Below are positions 6,065-13,062 of a stretch of DNA of 13,062 nucleotides, one piece after another. A program made the translations under genes and the position numbers. A model generated the notes under the pieces. It made no database searches, had not been told where the DNA came from, and saw nothing but the letters and a program-made list of their open reading frames with translations. Source of the stretch: Domibacillus sp. (GTDB lineage Bacteria > Bacillota > Bacilli > Bacillales > Domibacillaceae); assembly GCA_031177795.1 (NCBI GenBank), contig JAPSKG010000039.1:1-13062 (forward strand), read 5' to 3'. Positions within the stretch are counted from its first letter, which is position 1. Every line of letters starts with the position of its first letter.

Positions 6065-9000
6065 GAATGAACCGCCTCCAATGCCGATTTTGGCATTGCT
6101 TCTGCATTAAAAATCATTGATTCAAGCACTTCAAGAATGGCTGTAGCTGTATCAAGTGACGTTAAGCAAGGAATACCATTTTCTACAGATTCACGGCGGA
6201 TTCGGAAGCCATCACGTGCCGGCTGCTTGCCTTTTGTTAAGGTGTTAATAATAAACTGGGCTTGACCTCCACGGATTGTATCAAGCATATCAGGTCCTTT
6301 TGCACCAATTTTTGCAACAGTTTCAACTGGAACGCCAGATTCACGAATGAAGTTTGCTGTTCCATGAGTAGCAAGTAGCTGGAAGCCAATATTATGGAAA
6401 CGTTTTGCAATCGCAAGCGCTTCGTCTTTATCTTTGTCTGCTACAGTAAGCAATACTGTGCCTTTTGTAGGGATTTTCATACCCGACGCAACAAGCCCCT
6501 TATACAATGCTTTCTCCACTGTTGAATCTTTACCCATTACTTCACCCGTTGATTTCATTTCAGGTCCAAGAGTTGTGTCCACACGACGAAGCTTCGCAAA
6601 CGAGAACACCGGCACTTTCACAAAAACTCCTTGCTTTTCAGGAACCAGGCCAGAAACATAGCCCATTTCTTTCAACGATTGGCCCATGATTGCTTTTGTA
6701 GCGATGTTTGCCATTGGCACGTTTGTAATTTTGCTCAAGAAAGGCACTGTCCGGCTTGAACGAGGGTTTACTTCAATAACGAACACTTCACCTTTAGAAA
6801 TGACATACTGGATGTTTAAAAGGCCAATGATGTTTAAGCCCTTTGCCAGTTTGGTTGTGTACTCAATGATTTTTTCTTTTTGGCTTTCTGTTAATTTTTG
6901 CGGAGGATACACAGCAATAGAGTCACCCGAGTGAACACCGGCGCGCTCAATATGCTCCATGATGCCCGGGATAACTACATCTGTTCCATCTGAAATAGCA
7001 TCTACTTCAATTTCTTTACCTGTTAAATAACGGTCAATCAAAACCGGGTGCTCCGGATTTACTTTTACTGCGTTTTGCATGTACTGCAGCAATTCCGCTT
7101 CTTTGTATACAATTTCCATCGCACGTCCGCCAAGTACATAAGAAGGGCGTACAAGAACCGGATAACCAATGTTGTTTGCAATTTCAACCGCACCCTCTAC
7201 TGAAAAAGCCGTTTTGCCAAGTGGCTGTGGAACGCCAAGGTCTTGCAATGCTTGCTCAAACTTGTCACGGTTTTCTGCACGGTCCACATCTTCCAGGCTT
7301 GTGCCCAAAATTTTCACGCCATGCTCTACAAGTTTGCCGGCAAGATTAATCGCTGTTTGTCCGCCAAATTGAACCACAACGCCTTCTGGCTTCTCAAGGT
7401 CAACAATATGCATAACATCTTCAATTGTTAATGGTTCAAAATAAAGCTTGTCTGAGATACTGAAATCAGTGGAAACTGTTTCAGGATTATTGTTAATAAT
7501 AATTGCTTCGTAGCCCGCTTCTTTTAATGCCCATACAGAGTGAACTGTTGCGTAGTCAAACTCAACACCCTGGCCAATTCGGATTGGACCTGAACCCAAA
7601 ACCACAACTGATTTGCGGTCTGTTACGATTGATTCGTTTTCATCTTCATACGTGCCGTAGTAATAAGGCGTTTCAGATTCAAACTCTGCTGCACAAGTAT
7701 CAACTGTTTTAAACACTGGTGTAATGCCGTTTTCTTTGCGCCAGTCATATACTTCTTTTTCTGTTTTGCCCCATGCTTTTGCAATTGTTTTATCTGCGAA
7801 GCCCATTTGCTTTGCTTTTTTCACTACTTCTGTGTTGAATGGGTTGTTTTCAACTTCTTTTTCGTATTTCACGATGTTCTCAAACTTTTTCAAGAAAAAT
7901 AAATCAATTTGGCTCCACTCGTGTATTGTTTCAATTGTAATCCCCCGGCGCAGTGCTTCTCCAAGATAGAACAAGCGCTCATCGCCCGCTTTGCGAATGC
8001 GTTTTTCAAGGAAAGAATCGTCTTTGTCTGCCAGATCGTCTAGTGACAAATGATAAACGCCGCTTTCCAATGAACGAACTGCTTTAAGCATTGATTCTTC
8101 AAATGTACGTCCAATTGCCATAACTTCGCCAGTAGCTTTCATCTGTGTGCCAAGTGTACGGTTGGCATGTTCAAATTTATCAAATGGCCAGCGTGGAATT
8201 TTTGAAACAATGTAATCAAGAGCTGGCTCAAAGCATGCATACGTTTTTCCAGTTACCGGATTCATCATTTCATCAAGTGTTAAGCCAACGGCAATTTTAG
8301 CTGCAAGCTTTGCAATTGGATAGCCTGTTGCTTTTGACGCAAGCGCAGATGAACGGCTTACACGAGGATTTACTTCAATGATGTAATATTGGAAGCTGTA
8401 TGGGTCCAGTGCAAGCTGAACGTTACAGCCGCCTTCGATTCCAAGCGCGCGAATAATTTTCAAAGACGTGTTGCGAAGCATTTGATATTCACGGTCTGTC
8501 AATGTCTGGCTCGGTGCCACAACGATAGAGTCGCCTGTGTGAACACCAACAGGGTCAATGTTCTCCATGTTACAAACAACGATCGCATTGTCATTTGAAT
8601 CGCGCATTACTTCGTATTCAATTTCTTTAAAGCCGGCAATACTTTTCTCAAGCAAGCATTGAGTAACCGGACTTTGTTTTAATCCGTTTGTAACTGTTTC
8701 AATCAATTCTTCTTCATTTAAACAAATTCCGCCGCCTGTACCGCCAAGTGTATAAGCAGGACGTACAATAACCGGATAACCAATTCGCTCAACAAATGTA
8801 TATGCTTCTTCAAGTGTATGGATAATATCACTTTCAGGAACAGGTTCATTTAAGTCATTCATTAAAGTACGGAACAAATCGCGGTCTTCCGCTTGCTCAA
8901 TAGCAGAAAGTTTTGTTCCAAGCACTTCTACATTATATTCATCTAAAACACCTGCATTTGCCAGCTCAACGGCCATATTCAGCCCTGTTTGTCCACCTAA

Positions 9001-9267
9001 TGTTGGCAAAATGGCATCTGGACGTTCTTTTTGGATAATGCGGCGCACGAATTCTAGAGTGATAGGTTCAATATAAACCGCGTCTGCCACTTCTGTGTCT
9101 GTCATGATTGTTGCTGGATTTGAGTTTACAAGGATAACCCGGTATCCTTCTTCTTTTAATGCAAGGCAAGCCTGTGTTCCAGCGTAGTCAAATTCTGCAG
9201 CCTGTCCAATTACAATCGGGCCTGAACCAATTACAAGTATACTGTTGATGTCTGTGCGTTTAGGCAT
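6061..9267 (-). CDS. pyrAB: Carbamoyl-phosphate synthase, large subunit
   Basis: With the small subunit it makes carbamoyl phosphate from bicarbonate, glutamine-derived ammonia and two ATP, the first step of pyrimidine synthesis. At 1068 residues it is full length (B. subtilis PyrAB about 1071). The two homologous ATP-grasp halves begin with ILVIGSGPIVIGQAAEFDYAG (from residue 10) and VVVLGSGPIRIGQGVEFDYA (from 554). Arg129 and Arg169 of the first ATP site and both EVNPR metal/ATP motifs (first at 298-302) are present. An oligomerisation region spans about 400-545. The C-terminal MGS-like allosteric domain (about 935-1068) would bind effectors such as UMP or PRPP. AAAGGAG lies 7 nt before the ATG, which overlaps the end of pyrAA by 8 nt. 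This is the pyrimidine-specific copy, as judged from its operon. Also called carB. Confidence 0.98.
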   Translation of the reverse strand: MPKRTDINSILVIGSGPIVIGQAAEFDYAGTQACLALKEEGYRVILVNSNPATIMTDTEVADAVYIEPITLEFVRRIIQKERPDAILPTLGGQTGLNMAVELANAGVLDEYNVEVLGTKLSAIEQAEDRDLFRTLMNDLNEPVPESDIIHTLEEAYTFVERIGYPVIVRPAYTLGGTGGGICLNEEELIETVTNGLKQSPVTQCLLEKSIAGFKEIEYEVMRDSNDNAIVVCNMENIDPVGVHTGDSIVVAPSQTLTDREYQMLRNTSLKIIRALGIEGGCNVQLALDPYSFQYYIIEVNPRVSRSSALASKATGYPIAKLAAKIAVGLTLDEMMNPVTGKTYACFEPALDYIVSKIPRWPFDKFEHANRTLGTQMKATGEVMAIGRTFEESMLKAVRSLESGVYHLSLDDLADKDDSFLEKRIRKAGDERLFYLGEALRRGITIETIHEWSQIDLFFLKKFENIVKYEKEVENNPFNTEVVKKAKQMGFADKTIAKAWGKTEKEVYDWRKENGITPVFKTVDTCAAEFESETPYYYGTYEDENESIVTDRKSVVVLGSGPIRIGQGVEFDYATVHSVWALKEAGYEAIIINNNPETVSTDFSISDKLYFEPLTIEDVMHIVDLEKPEGVVVQFGGQTAINLAGKLVEHGVKILGTSLEDVDRAENRDKFEQALQDLGVPQPLGKTAFSVEGAVEIANNIGYPVLVRPSYVLGGRAMEIVYKEAELLQYMQNAVKVNPEHPVLIDRYLTGKEIEVDAISDGTDVVIPGIMEHIERAGVHSGDSIAVYPPQKLTESQKEKIIEYTTKLAKGLNIIGLLNIQYVISKGEVFVIEVNPRSSRTVPFLSKITNVPMANIATKAIMGQSLKEMGYVSGLVPEKQGVFVKVPVFSFAKLRRVDTTLGPEMKSTGEVMGKDSTVEKALYKGLVASGMKIPTKGTVLLTVADKDKDEALAIAKRFHNIGFQLLATHGTANFIRESGVPVETVAKIGAKGPDMLDTIRGGQAQFIINTLTKGKQPARDGFRIRRESVENGIPCLTSLDTATAILEVLESMIFNAEAMPKSALEAVHS

Positions 9268-10351
9268 GTTGTGTCTCCTTTGCAGCGTTTGTTTTCATCA
9301 TTTCAATAAAACGGTCGAATAAAATGTTGTCATCCTCTGGACCCGGTGATGCTTCTGGGTGGTATTGAACAGTAAAGGCAGGATAAGTTTTATGAGCTAG
9401 TCCTTCTACTGTACCGTCGTTTAAAGCAACGTGTGTGATTTTCAAATCTGTATTAGCAACAGATTCTTCGCTTACAGCAAATCCGTGGTTTTGAGACGTT
9501 AATGCTGTACGGCCTGTTGCCAGGTCTTTTACCGGGTGGTTTGAACCGCGGTGACCAAATTTCAGTTTAAATGTATCAGCTCCTGATGCAAGTGCGAAAA
9601 GCTGGTGTCCAAGGCAAATGCCGAAAAGTGGCACCTTCCCGATTAATTCGCGAATTGTCTCAATAGCATGAGGAACGTCTTTCGGATTACCAGGACCATT
9701 TGTCAGCATAATGCCATCTGGCTTAAACTGGAGAATTTCTTCCGCTGTTGTGTTATGTGGAACAACCACTACGTCACAGTTTCGATTGTTTAATTCCCGC
9801 AAAATGCCGTGCTTCATGCCGAAGTCAAGTACAACAACGCGAAAACCGCGGCCCGGGCTCGGATAAGCAGATTTTGTTGATACTTGTGCTACTTGATCAT
9901 TTGGCATAACTGTTGCCTGAAGCCGGTGAATTACCGGTTCCGGATTTACTTCCGCTGAAACAATTGCACCTTTTAGTGCACCATGCTGGCGAATAATCCG
10001 CGTTAATTTACGTGTATCAATACCTGAGATAGCAGGGATATCTTTCATTTTTAAATATTCGTCGATTGAAAATTCACTTCTAAAGTTAGAAGGAAAATCA
10101 GCTGCTTCTTTTACCACAAGAGCTTTTACAGCTGGCTGAATGGTTTCAAAGTCATCACGGTTGATTCCGTAATTTCCAATTAACGGATACGTAAATGTTA
10201 CAATTTGGCCGCAGTAAGACGGGTCAGATAAAGTTTCCTGGTATCCTGTCATACCTGTTGTAAAAACCACTTCACCTGTTACATCTTTTTCACTTCCGAA
10301 TCCTTCACCGATAAAAATTGTGCCATCTTCTAAAATAAGCTGTTTTTTCAT
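9260..10351 (-). CDS. pyrAA: Carbamoyl-phosphate synthase, small (glutaminase) subunit
   Basis: It hydrolyses glutamine and channels ammonia to the large subunit. It has 363 residues, matching B. subtilis PyrAA (about 364). The N-terminal half is the CarA-specific domain (GEVVFTTGMTGYQETLSDPS and YPLIGNYGINRDD). The C-terminal half is a class I glutamine amidotransferase with nucleophile Cys246 in PLFGICLGHQ and the His331/Glu333 pair in VQYHPEASPG. The frame is open back to 10411, but the start is placed at 10351 because MKKQLILEDG aligns with the family N-terminus. The extra 20 codons would lie inside pyrC. The ATG overlaps the pyrC stop by one base (TAATG). AGGAAGGA lies about 12 nt upstream, a little far, so coupling is likely. 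Also called carA. Confidence 0.97.
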   Translation of the reverse strand: MKKQLILEDGTIFIGEGFGSEKDVTGEVVFTTGMTGYQETLSDPSYCGQIVTFTYPLIGNYGINRDDFETIQPAVKALVVKEAADFPSNFRSEFSIDEYLKMKDIPAISGIDTRKLTRIIRQHGALKGAIVSAEVNPEPVIHRLQATVMPNDQVAQVSTKSAYPSPGRGFRVVVLDFGMKHGILRELNNRNCDVVVVPHNTTAEEILQFKPDGIMLTNGPGNPKDVPHAIETIRELIGKVPLFGICLGHQLFALASGADTFKLKFGHRGSNHPVKDLATGRTALTSQNHGFAVSEESVANTDLKITHVALNDGTVEGLAHKTYPAFTVQYHPEASPGPEDDNILFDRFIEMMKTNAAKETQHA

Positions 10352-11634
10352 TAGTTGTTCGTTCCTTCCTGCCATACAAGATTTCCTTCGAAAAAAGTTG
10401 CTGTCGGCCATCCTGCAAGCTTGCGGCCTGCAAATGGTGTGTTTTTCCCTTTAGATAGGAATGTAGTTGGATCAACTTCTTTTGCTTCTTCAAGGTCTAT
10501 AATCGTTATGTCTGCATTAACCCCTTCTTCAAGGCGTCCGTAAGGCAAATCAAATGTTTGAGATGGTTTAATTGTCATAAAATCAACTAACTGCTTTAAT
10601 GTTAAAACTTCTTTTTTCACAAGTTCTGTGTACAAAAGAGGAAAAGCTGTTTCAAACCCTGTAATGCCAAATGGTGCTTTTTGAATACCCGCCGCTTTTT
10701 CTTCTGCAGTATGCGGTGCATGATCAGTGGCGATAAAATCAAGCGTTCCGTCAAGAAGCCCTTCAATTAAAGCTGCTTTATCTTCTGCTCCGCGAAGAGG
10801 AGGATTCATTTTAAAGTTTGGATCTTGCCCTGGAATATCAAGGTCTGTTAACACAAGGTGATGAGGTGAAACTTCACCTGTTACATGGATCCCTGCTTTT
10901 TTTGCATCGCGGATCACACGAACAGATTCCTTTGTACTAACGTGGCACACATGGTAATGGCAGCCTGCATTTTCAGCAAGAAGCACATCGCGAGCAATTT
11001 GTACAGATTCACAAATAGATGGAATGCCTGGAAGGCCTTCACGCTTTGAATACTCACCTTCATGTACGGCACCGCCGTAAATTAAGCTGTTGTCTTCACA
11101 GTGGGCGACAATCGCCATATTAGAGTGTGCCGCTTTTTTCATAGCTGCATGCATCATTCCAGCTTCTTGAATGCCTACTCCGTCATCAGTAAAAGCAAAA
11201 GCATTATTTTCTTTTAATGTTTCAAAATCAACAAGCTCTTTTCCGGCTTGGCGAATTGTGATCGATGCATAAGGCAAAACGCGCACATGTGCTTTTTCTT
11301 TTATTAACTGGTTTACTTTTTGAAGATTTTCTTTTGTATCAGGTACAGGACGTGTATTTGGCATTGCAGCAATTGTTGTAAATCCGCCTTTTGCAGCCGC
11401 CATTGTTCCTGAATCAATTGTTTCTTTATGTTCGCCGCCAGGCTCGCGCAAATGAACATGCAAATCAACCAAACCCGGTGCAACAAGTTTTCCGGCTGCA
11501 TCCATCACTTTTTCTTCAGAAGCTGTTAGGTCTGTGCCAATCTCTGTGATTTTGCCGTTTTTTATGCGGATATCTGCTTTTTTCATCTCACCGTTTTCTT
11601 GTAAGATTTGACCATTTTTAATTAACCAGTTCAT
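10351..11634 (-). CDS. pyrC: Dihydroorotase (class I, zinc-dependent)
   Basis: It cyclises N-carbamoyl-aspartate to dihydroorotate, the third step. It has 427 residues (B. subtilis about 428). This is an amidohydrolase barrel with a complete metal and substrate set: His59 and His61 in DLHVHLREPG, Asp151 in AFTDDG, His178 in IVAHCED, His231 in CHVSTKES and Asp304 in ATDHAPH. Asp at 151 in place of a carboxylated lysine is characteristic of the class I type. The ATG has AAGGGAG about 9 nt upstream. It overlaps the 3' end of pyrB by 17 nt, the longest overlap in the operon. Confidence 0.97.
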   Translation of the reverse strand: MNWLIKNGQILQENGEMKKADIRIKNGKITEIGTDLTASEEKVMDAAGKLVAPGLVDLHVHLREPGGEHKETIDSGTMAAAKGGFTTIAAMPNTRPVPDTKENLQKVNQLIKEKAHVRVLPYASITIRQAGKELVDFETLKENNAFAFTDDGVGIQEAGMMHAAMKKAAHSNMAIVAHCEDNSLIYGGAVHEGEYSKREGLPGIPSICESVQIARDVLLAENAGCHYHVCHVSTKESVRVIRDAKKAGIHVTGEVSPHHLVLTDLDIPGQDPNFKMNPPLRGAEDKAALIEGLLDGTLDFIATDHAPHTAEEKAAGIQKAPFGITGFETAFPLLYTELVKKEVLTLKQLVDFMTIKPSQTFDLPYGRLEEGVNADITIIDLEEAKEVDPTTFLSKGKNTPFAGRKLAGWPTATFFEGNLVWQEGTNN

Positions 11635-12529
11635 TTGCCAATCTCCCTTCGAGAACTTCTTTTAGTACGGCCATGCGTACGTAAACACCATTTTCCATTT
11701 GTTTAAAAATACGTGAACGTTCGCATTCTACAAGGCTGTCAGCAATTTCTGCTCCGCGGTTTACCGGTGCAGGATGCAAAATAATGCTGCCTGGCTTCAT
11801 GCGTGCTTCTCTTTCCTCTGTTAGACCGTAGCGCTCATGGTATTCCTCTTTAGTCATAGAGGAAGCTACTTGATGACGTTCATGTTGAACACGAAGCAGC
11901 ATAAGCGCATCTACTTGCTCGACAAGTTCATCAATTTGCACAAATCCGCCAGATTCTAAAAAGTCTTCTTCAAACCATTCAGGAGGCCCTGAAAATTTAA
12001 CATCGGCTCCAAGTCGTCTCAGCGCCTCTGCATTTGAACGTGCAACCCGGCTGTGGCGAATGTCTCCAACGATACCAATCTTCAGCCCTTCAAATGTCCC
12101 ATACTCCTGTTGAATTGTCAGGAGATCCAGCAAACACTGTGTAGGATGCTGCCCGCATCCATCACCTGCGTTAATAACCGGTATATCAATGTGACCAACA
12201 AGCTCATCATAATAAGCATCTTCTTCATGACGGACAACAACTGCGTTAACGCCGATTGCTTCAAGTGTCCGTACGGTATCGTACAATGTTTCGCCTTTTA
12301 GCACACTTGAACTTCCGGCATCAAATGGAATTACTTCAAGCCCTAGTTTACGCTCGGCCATTTCAAAACTGACTTTCGTTCTTGTGCTTGCCTCAAAAAA
12401 CAGATTGGCCACAAACAATTTTTCATTTGGCGTCCAGAGTTCTCCTTGCGCAAACTTTTGAGCCTGCATTAATATTAACAAAATTTCATCTTTATTCAAA
12501 TCCCTAATTGAAACTAAATTTTTCATCAT
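11618..12529 (-). CDS. pyrB: Aspartate carbamoyltransferase, catalytic chain
   Basis: It condenses carbamoyl phosphate with aspartate, the committed step. It has 303 residues (B. subtilis about 304). The carbamoyl-phosphate loop FFEASTRTKVSFE contains Ser48-Thr-Arg-Thr51. Lys78 in the VLKGETLYDT loop, His128-Pro-Thr-Gln131 and the aspartate-binding MLLRVQHERH and HPAPVNRG segments are all present. No pyrI regulatory chain gene is nearby, consistent with the unregulated trimeric enzyme of Gram-positives. Two ATGs occur in tandem (12529 and 12526); the first is taken because GGAGG lies 9 nt upstream. It is the first gene after the pyrR-pyrB attenuator; the uracil permease pyrP found here in B. 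subtilis is missing. Confidence 0.97.
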   Translation of the reverse strand: MMKNLVSIRDLNKDEILLILMQAQKFAQGELWTPNEKLFVANLFFEASTRTKVSFEMAERKLGLEVIPFDAGSSSVLKGETLYDTVRTLEAIGVNAVVVRHEEDAYYDELVGHIDIPVINAGDGCGQHPTQCLLDLLTIQQEYGTFEGLKIGIVGDIRHSRVARSNAEALRRLGADVKFSGPPEWFEEDFLESGGFVQIDELVEQVDALMLLRVQHERHQVASSMTKEEYHERYGLTEEREARMKPGSIILHPAPVNRGAEIADSLVECERSRIFKQMENGVYVRMAVLKEVLEGRLANELVN

Positions 12530-12551
12530 TGAATTCCGCCTCCGTTTTCAT

Positions 12552-12580
12552 GAAAAAAACACCCTGAAAATCAGGGTGTT
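12552..12580 (-). terminator. Attenuator terminator before pyrB
   Basis: On the minus strand AACACCCTGA (12580-12571) pairs perfectly with TCAGGGTGTT (12567-12558) across a three-base loop and runs straight into a T tract. Located between pyrR and pyrB, only about 20 nt before the pyrB start, it is the intrinsic terminator that would stop transcription when PyrR is bound with UMP or UTP. Confidence 0.93.
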
Positions 12581-12640
12581 TTCTCGTTTTTACAGCATAA
12601 CGAAGCTGTACTGCACATAGGTGCAGACCGATTCCACCCT
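12573..12640 (-). promoter_or_regulatory. Antiterminator of the pyr attenuator
   Basis: AGGGUG (12640-12635) can pair with CACCCU (12578-12573), which is the 5' arm of the terminator, so the two structures exclude each other. Two perfect hairpins are enclosed: CUGCAC/GUGCAG (12626-12611) and UACAGC/GCUGUA (12610-12591). A short UCG/CGA pairing may extend the closing helix. This would be the default fold at low pyrimidine levels, permitting readthrough into pyrB. Pairing was done by eye; no folding energy was computed. Confidence 0.7.
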
Positions 12641-12668
12641 TAAATGCCTCTCGTGCATTTTTAAAAGG
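12638..12668 (-). promoter_or_regulatory. Anti-antiterminator / second PyrR-binding-loop-like hairpin
   Basis: The RNA reads CCUU, an unpaired 5' UUAA, AAAUGC, loop ACGAGAG, then GCAUUU and AAGG. The lower AAGG arm shares three bases with the antiterminator 5' arm, so forming this hairpin frees the terminator. A 5' internal bulge and a GAGAGGC loop side resemble PyrR-binding loops. However, the terminal loop has 7 nt rather than 6, and only the 3' half fits the consensus ARUCCNGNGAGGYU. Its position makes it the anti-antiterminator. Confidence 0.65.
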
Positions 12669-12674
12669 TTGTCA

Positions 12675-12711
12675 ACGTTCAATAAAGTCTCTCGGGACTT
12701 TTTGCAAACAT
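12675..12711 (-). promoter_or_regulatory. Consensus PyrR-binding loop directly after pyrR
   Basis: AGUCCCGAGAGACU (12699-12686) matches the PyrR-binding consensus ARUCCNGNGAGGYU at all but one position. It forms an AAAGUC/GACUUU stem with a CCGAGA hexaloop, a 5' GCAA internal bulge and a lower AUGUUU/GAACGU stem. It starts about 6 nt after the pyrR stop codon. It does not overlap the antiterminator arms, which is unusual for a working PyrR site. Confidence 0.65.
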
Positions 12712-12716
12712 TTTCT

Positions 12717-13062
12717 TTATTCATAAATACTTATACAATCTATTTCATCGACTTCTTCTAGCTTCACAACAATTCGCTCACTTTTTGCAGAAGGAATGTT
12801 TTTTCCAACATAGTCAGCCCGGATTGGAAGTTCCCGGTGCCCTCTGTCCACAAGCACTGCCATTTGAATGTGAGATGGACGGCCAATATCCATAATTGCG
12901 TCCATTGCTGCTCTTACAGTTCGTCCTGTATAAAGTACATCATCAACCAAAATTACAGTTTTTCCATTTAAGTCGAACGGTATTTCCGATCCTTTTACTT
13001 CTGGATCGGGTTGTTTTGTTTTCAAAGTTAAATCATCACGGTAAAGCGTGATATCAAGCTCT
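12717..13062 (-). CDS. pyrR: PyrR, pyr operon RNA-binding attenuation protein (partial, 5' end beyond window)
   Basis: PyrR binds pyr leader RNA when UMP or UTP is high and promotes termination; it also has weak uracil phosphoribosyltransferase activity. The last 114 residues are visible, so about 65 N-terminal residues lie beyond the right edge. The visible part begins ELDITLYRDDLT, has the PRPP-binding motif VILVDDVLYTGRTVRA and the conserved LVDRGHRELPIRADYVGKNIP, and ends SIYE-stop. A TTG at 13025 could be misread as a start, but the frame and homology continue upstream to the edge. Downstream are the two hairpins it probably binds. Confidence 0.97.
   Translation of the reverse strand, partial: ELDITLYRDDLTLKTKQPDPEVKGSEIPFDLNGKTVILVDDVLYTGRTVRAAMDAIMDIGRPSHIQMAVLVDRGHRELPIRADYVGKNIPSAKSERIVVKLEEVDEIDCISIYE

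Noticed and set aside
6434..9267. Several 60-80-codon plus-strand ORFs opposite pyrAB (for example 6434-6661, 6686-6934, 7724-7969)
   Set aside because: They are antisense to a fully conserved gene, lack ribosome-binding sites and resemble no protein; they are expected by chance in a long GC-balanced gene.
10352..10411. Longer pyrAA start at 10411
   Set aside because: The extra 20 residues lie inside pyrC, do not match the CarA family N-terminus, and the ATG at 10351 matches it exactly with a TAATG junction.
12717..13025. Treating pyrR as complete from TTG 13025
   Set aside because: The PyrR reading frame and conserved residues (ELDITLYRDD) continue upstream to the window edge; the TTG encodes an internal Leu.
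1..13062. Mobile elements, CRISPR arrays, tRNA or rRNA genes
   Set aside because: No transposase or integrase sequence, no repeated spacer pattern, no cloverleaf or rRNA signature was seen; composition is uniform.

Overview
The window is chromosomal DNA from a low-to-mid GC Gram-positive bacterium, most likely a member of the Bacillaceae. The evidence is gene content and order: a PyrR-regulated de novo pyrimidine operon, a class 1B dihydroorotate dehydrogenase with a PyrK subunit, RqcH, and RemA next to guanylate kinase. Ribosome-binding sites are strong and AGGAGG-like. I cannot name the genus from the sequence alone.

Left part (1-1301). The minus strand carries gmk (guanylate kinase, running off the left edge). 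Just upstream is remA, the biofilm-matrix regulator gene, which is interrupted by an in-frame TAA at codon 33 while its reading frame stays intact on both sides. An extended -10 promoter lies upstream of remA. The roughly 445 bases between remA and rqcH contain no recognisable gene; they hold candidate promoters for both directions and a few very short ORFs.

Middle (1302-3041). rqcH (fbpA/yloA), the ribosome-associated quality-control factor, is on the plus strand. It converges on the end of the pyr operon, and the two transcription units share a strong bidirectional terminator.

Right part (3039-13062). The minus strand carries the UMP biosynthesis operon. In transcription order it is pyrR (running off the right edge), an attenuator, then pyrB, pyrC, pyrAA (carA), pyrAB (carB), pyrK, pyrD, pyrF and pyrE. 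Together these encode every step from bicarbonate, glutamine and aspartate to UMP. All junctions from pyrB to pyrE overlap or are 1 nt apart, so translational coupling is likely. Active-site motifs are intact in every enzyme.

The most interesting parts are the nonsense codon in remA and the pyrR-pyrB leader. The uracil permease gene pyrP, which sits between pyrR and pyrB in Bacillus subtilis, is absent. The leader contains two tandem hairpins resembling PyrR-binding loops upstream of one antiterminator/terminator pair. This could be the scar of two attenuators fused when pyrP was lost. I found no mobile element, CRISPR array, tRNA or rRNA, and no wholly new gene system.
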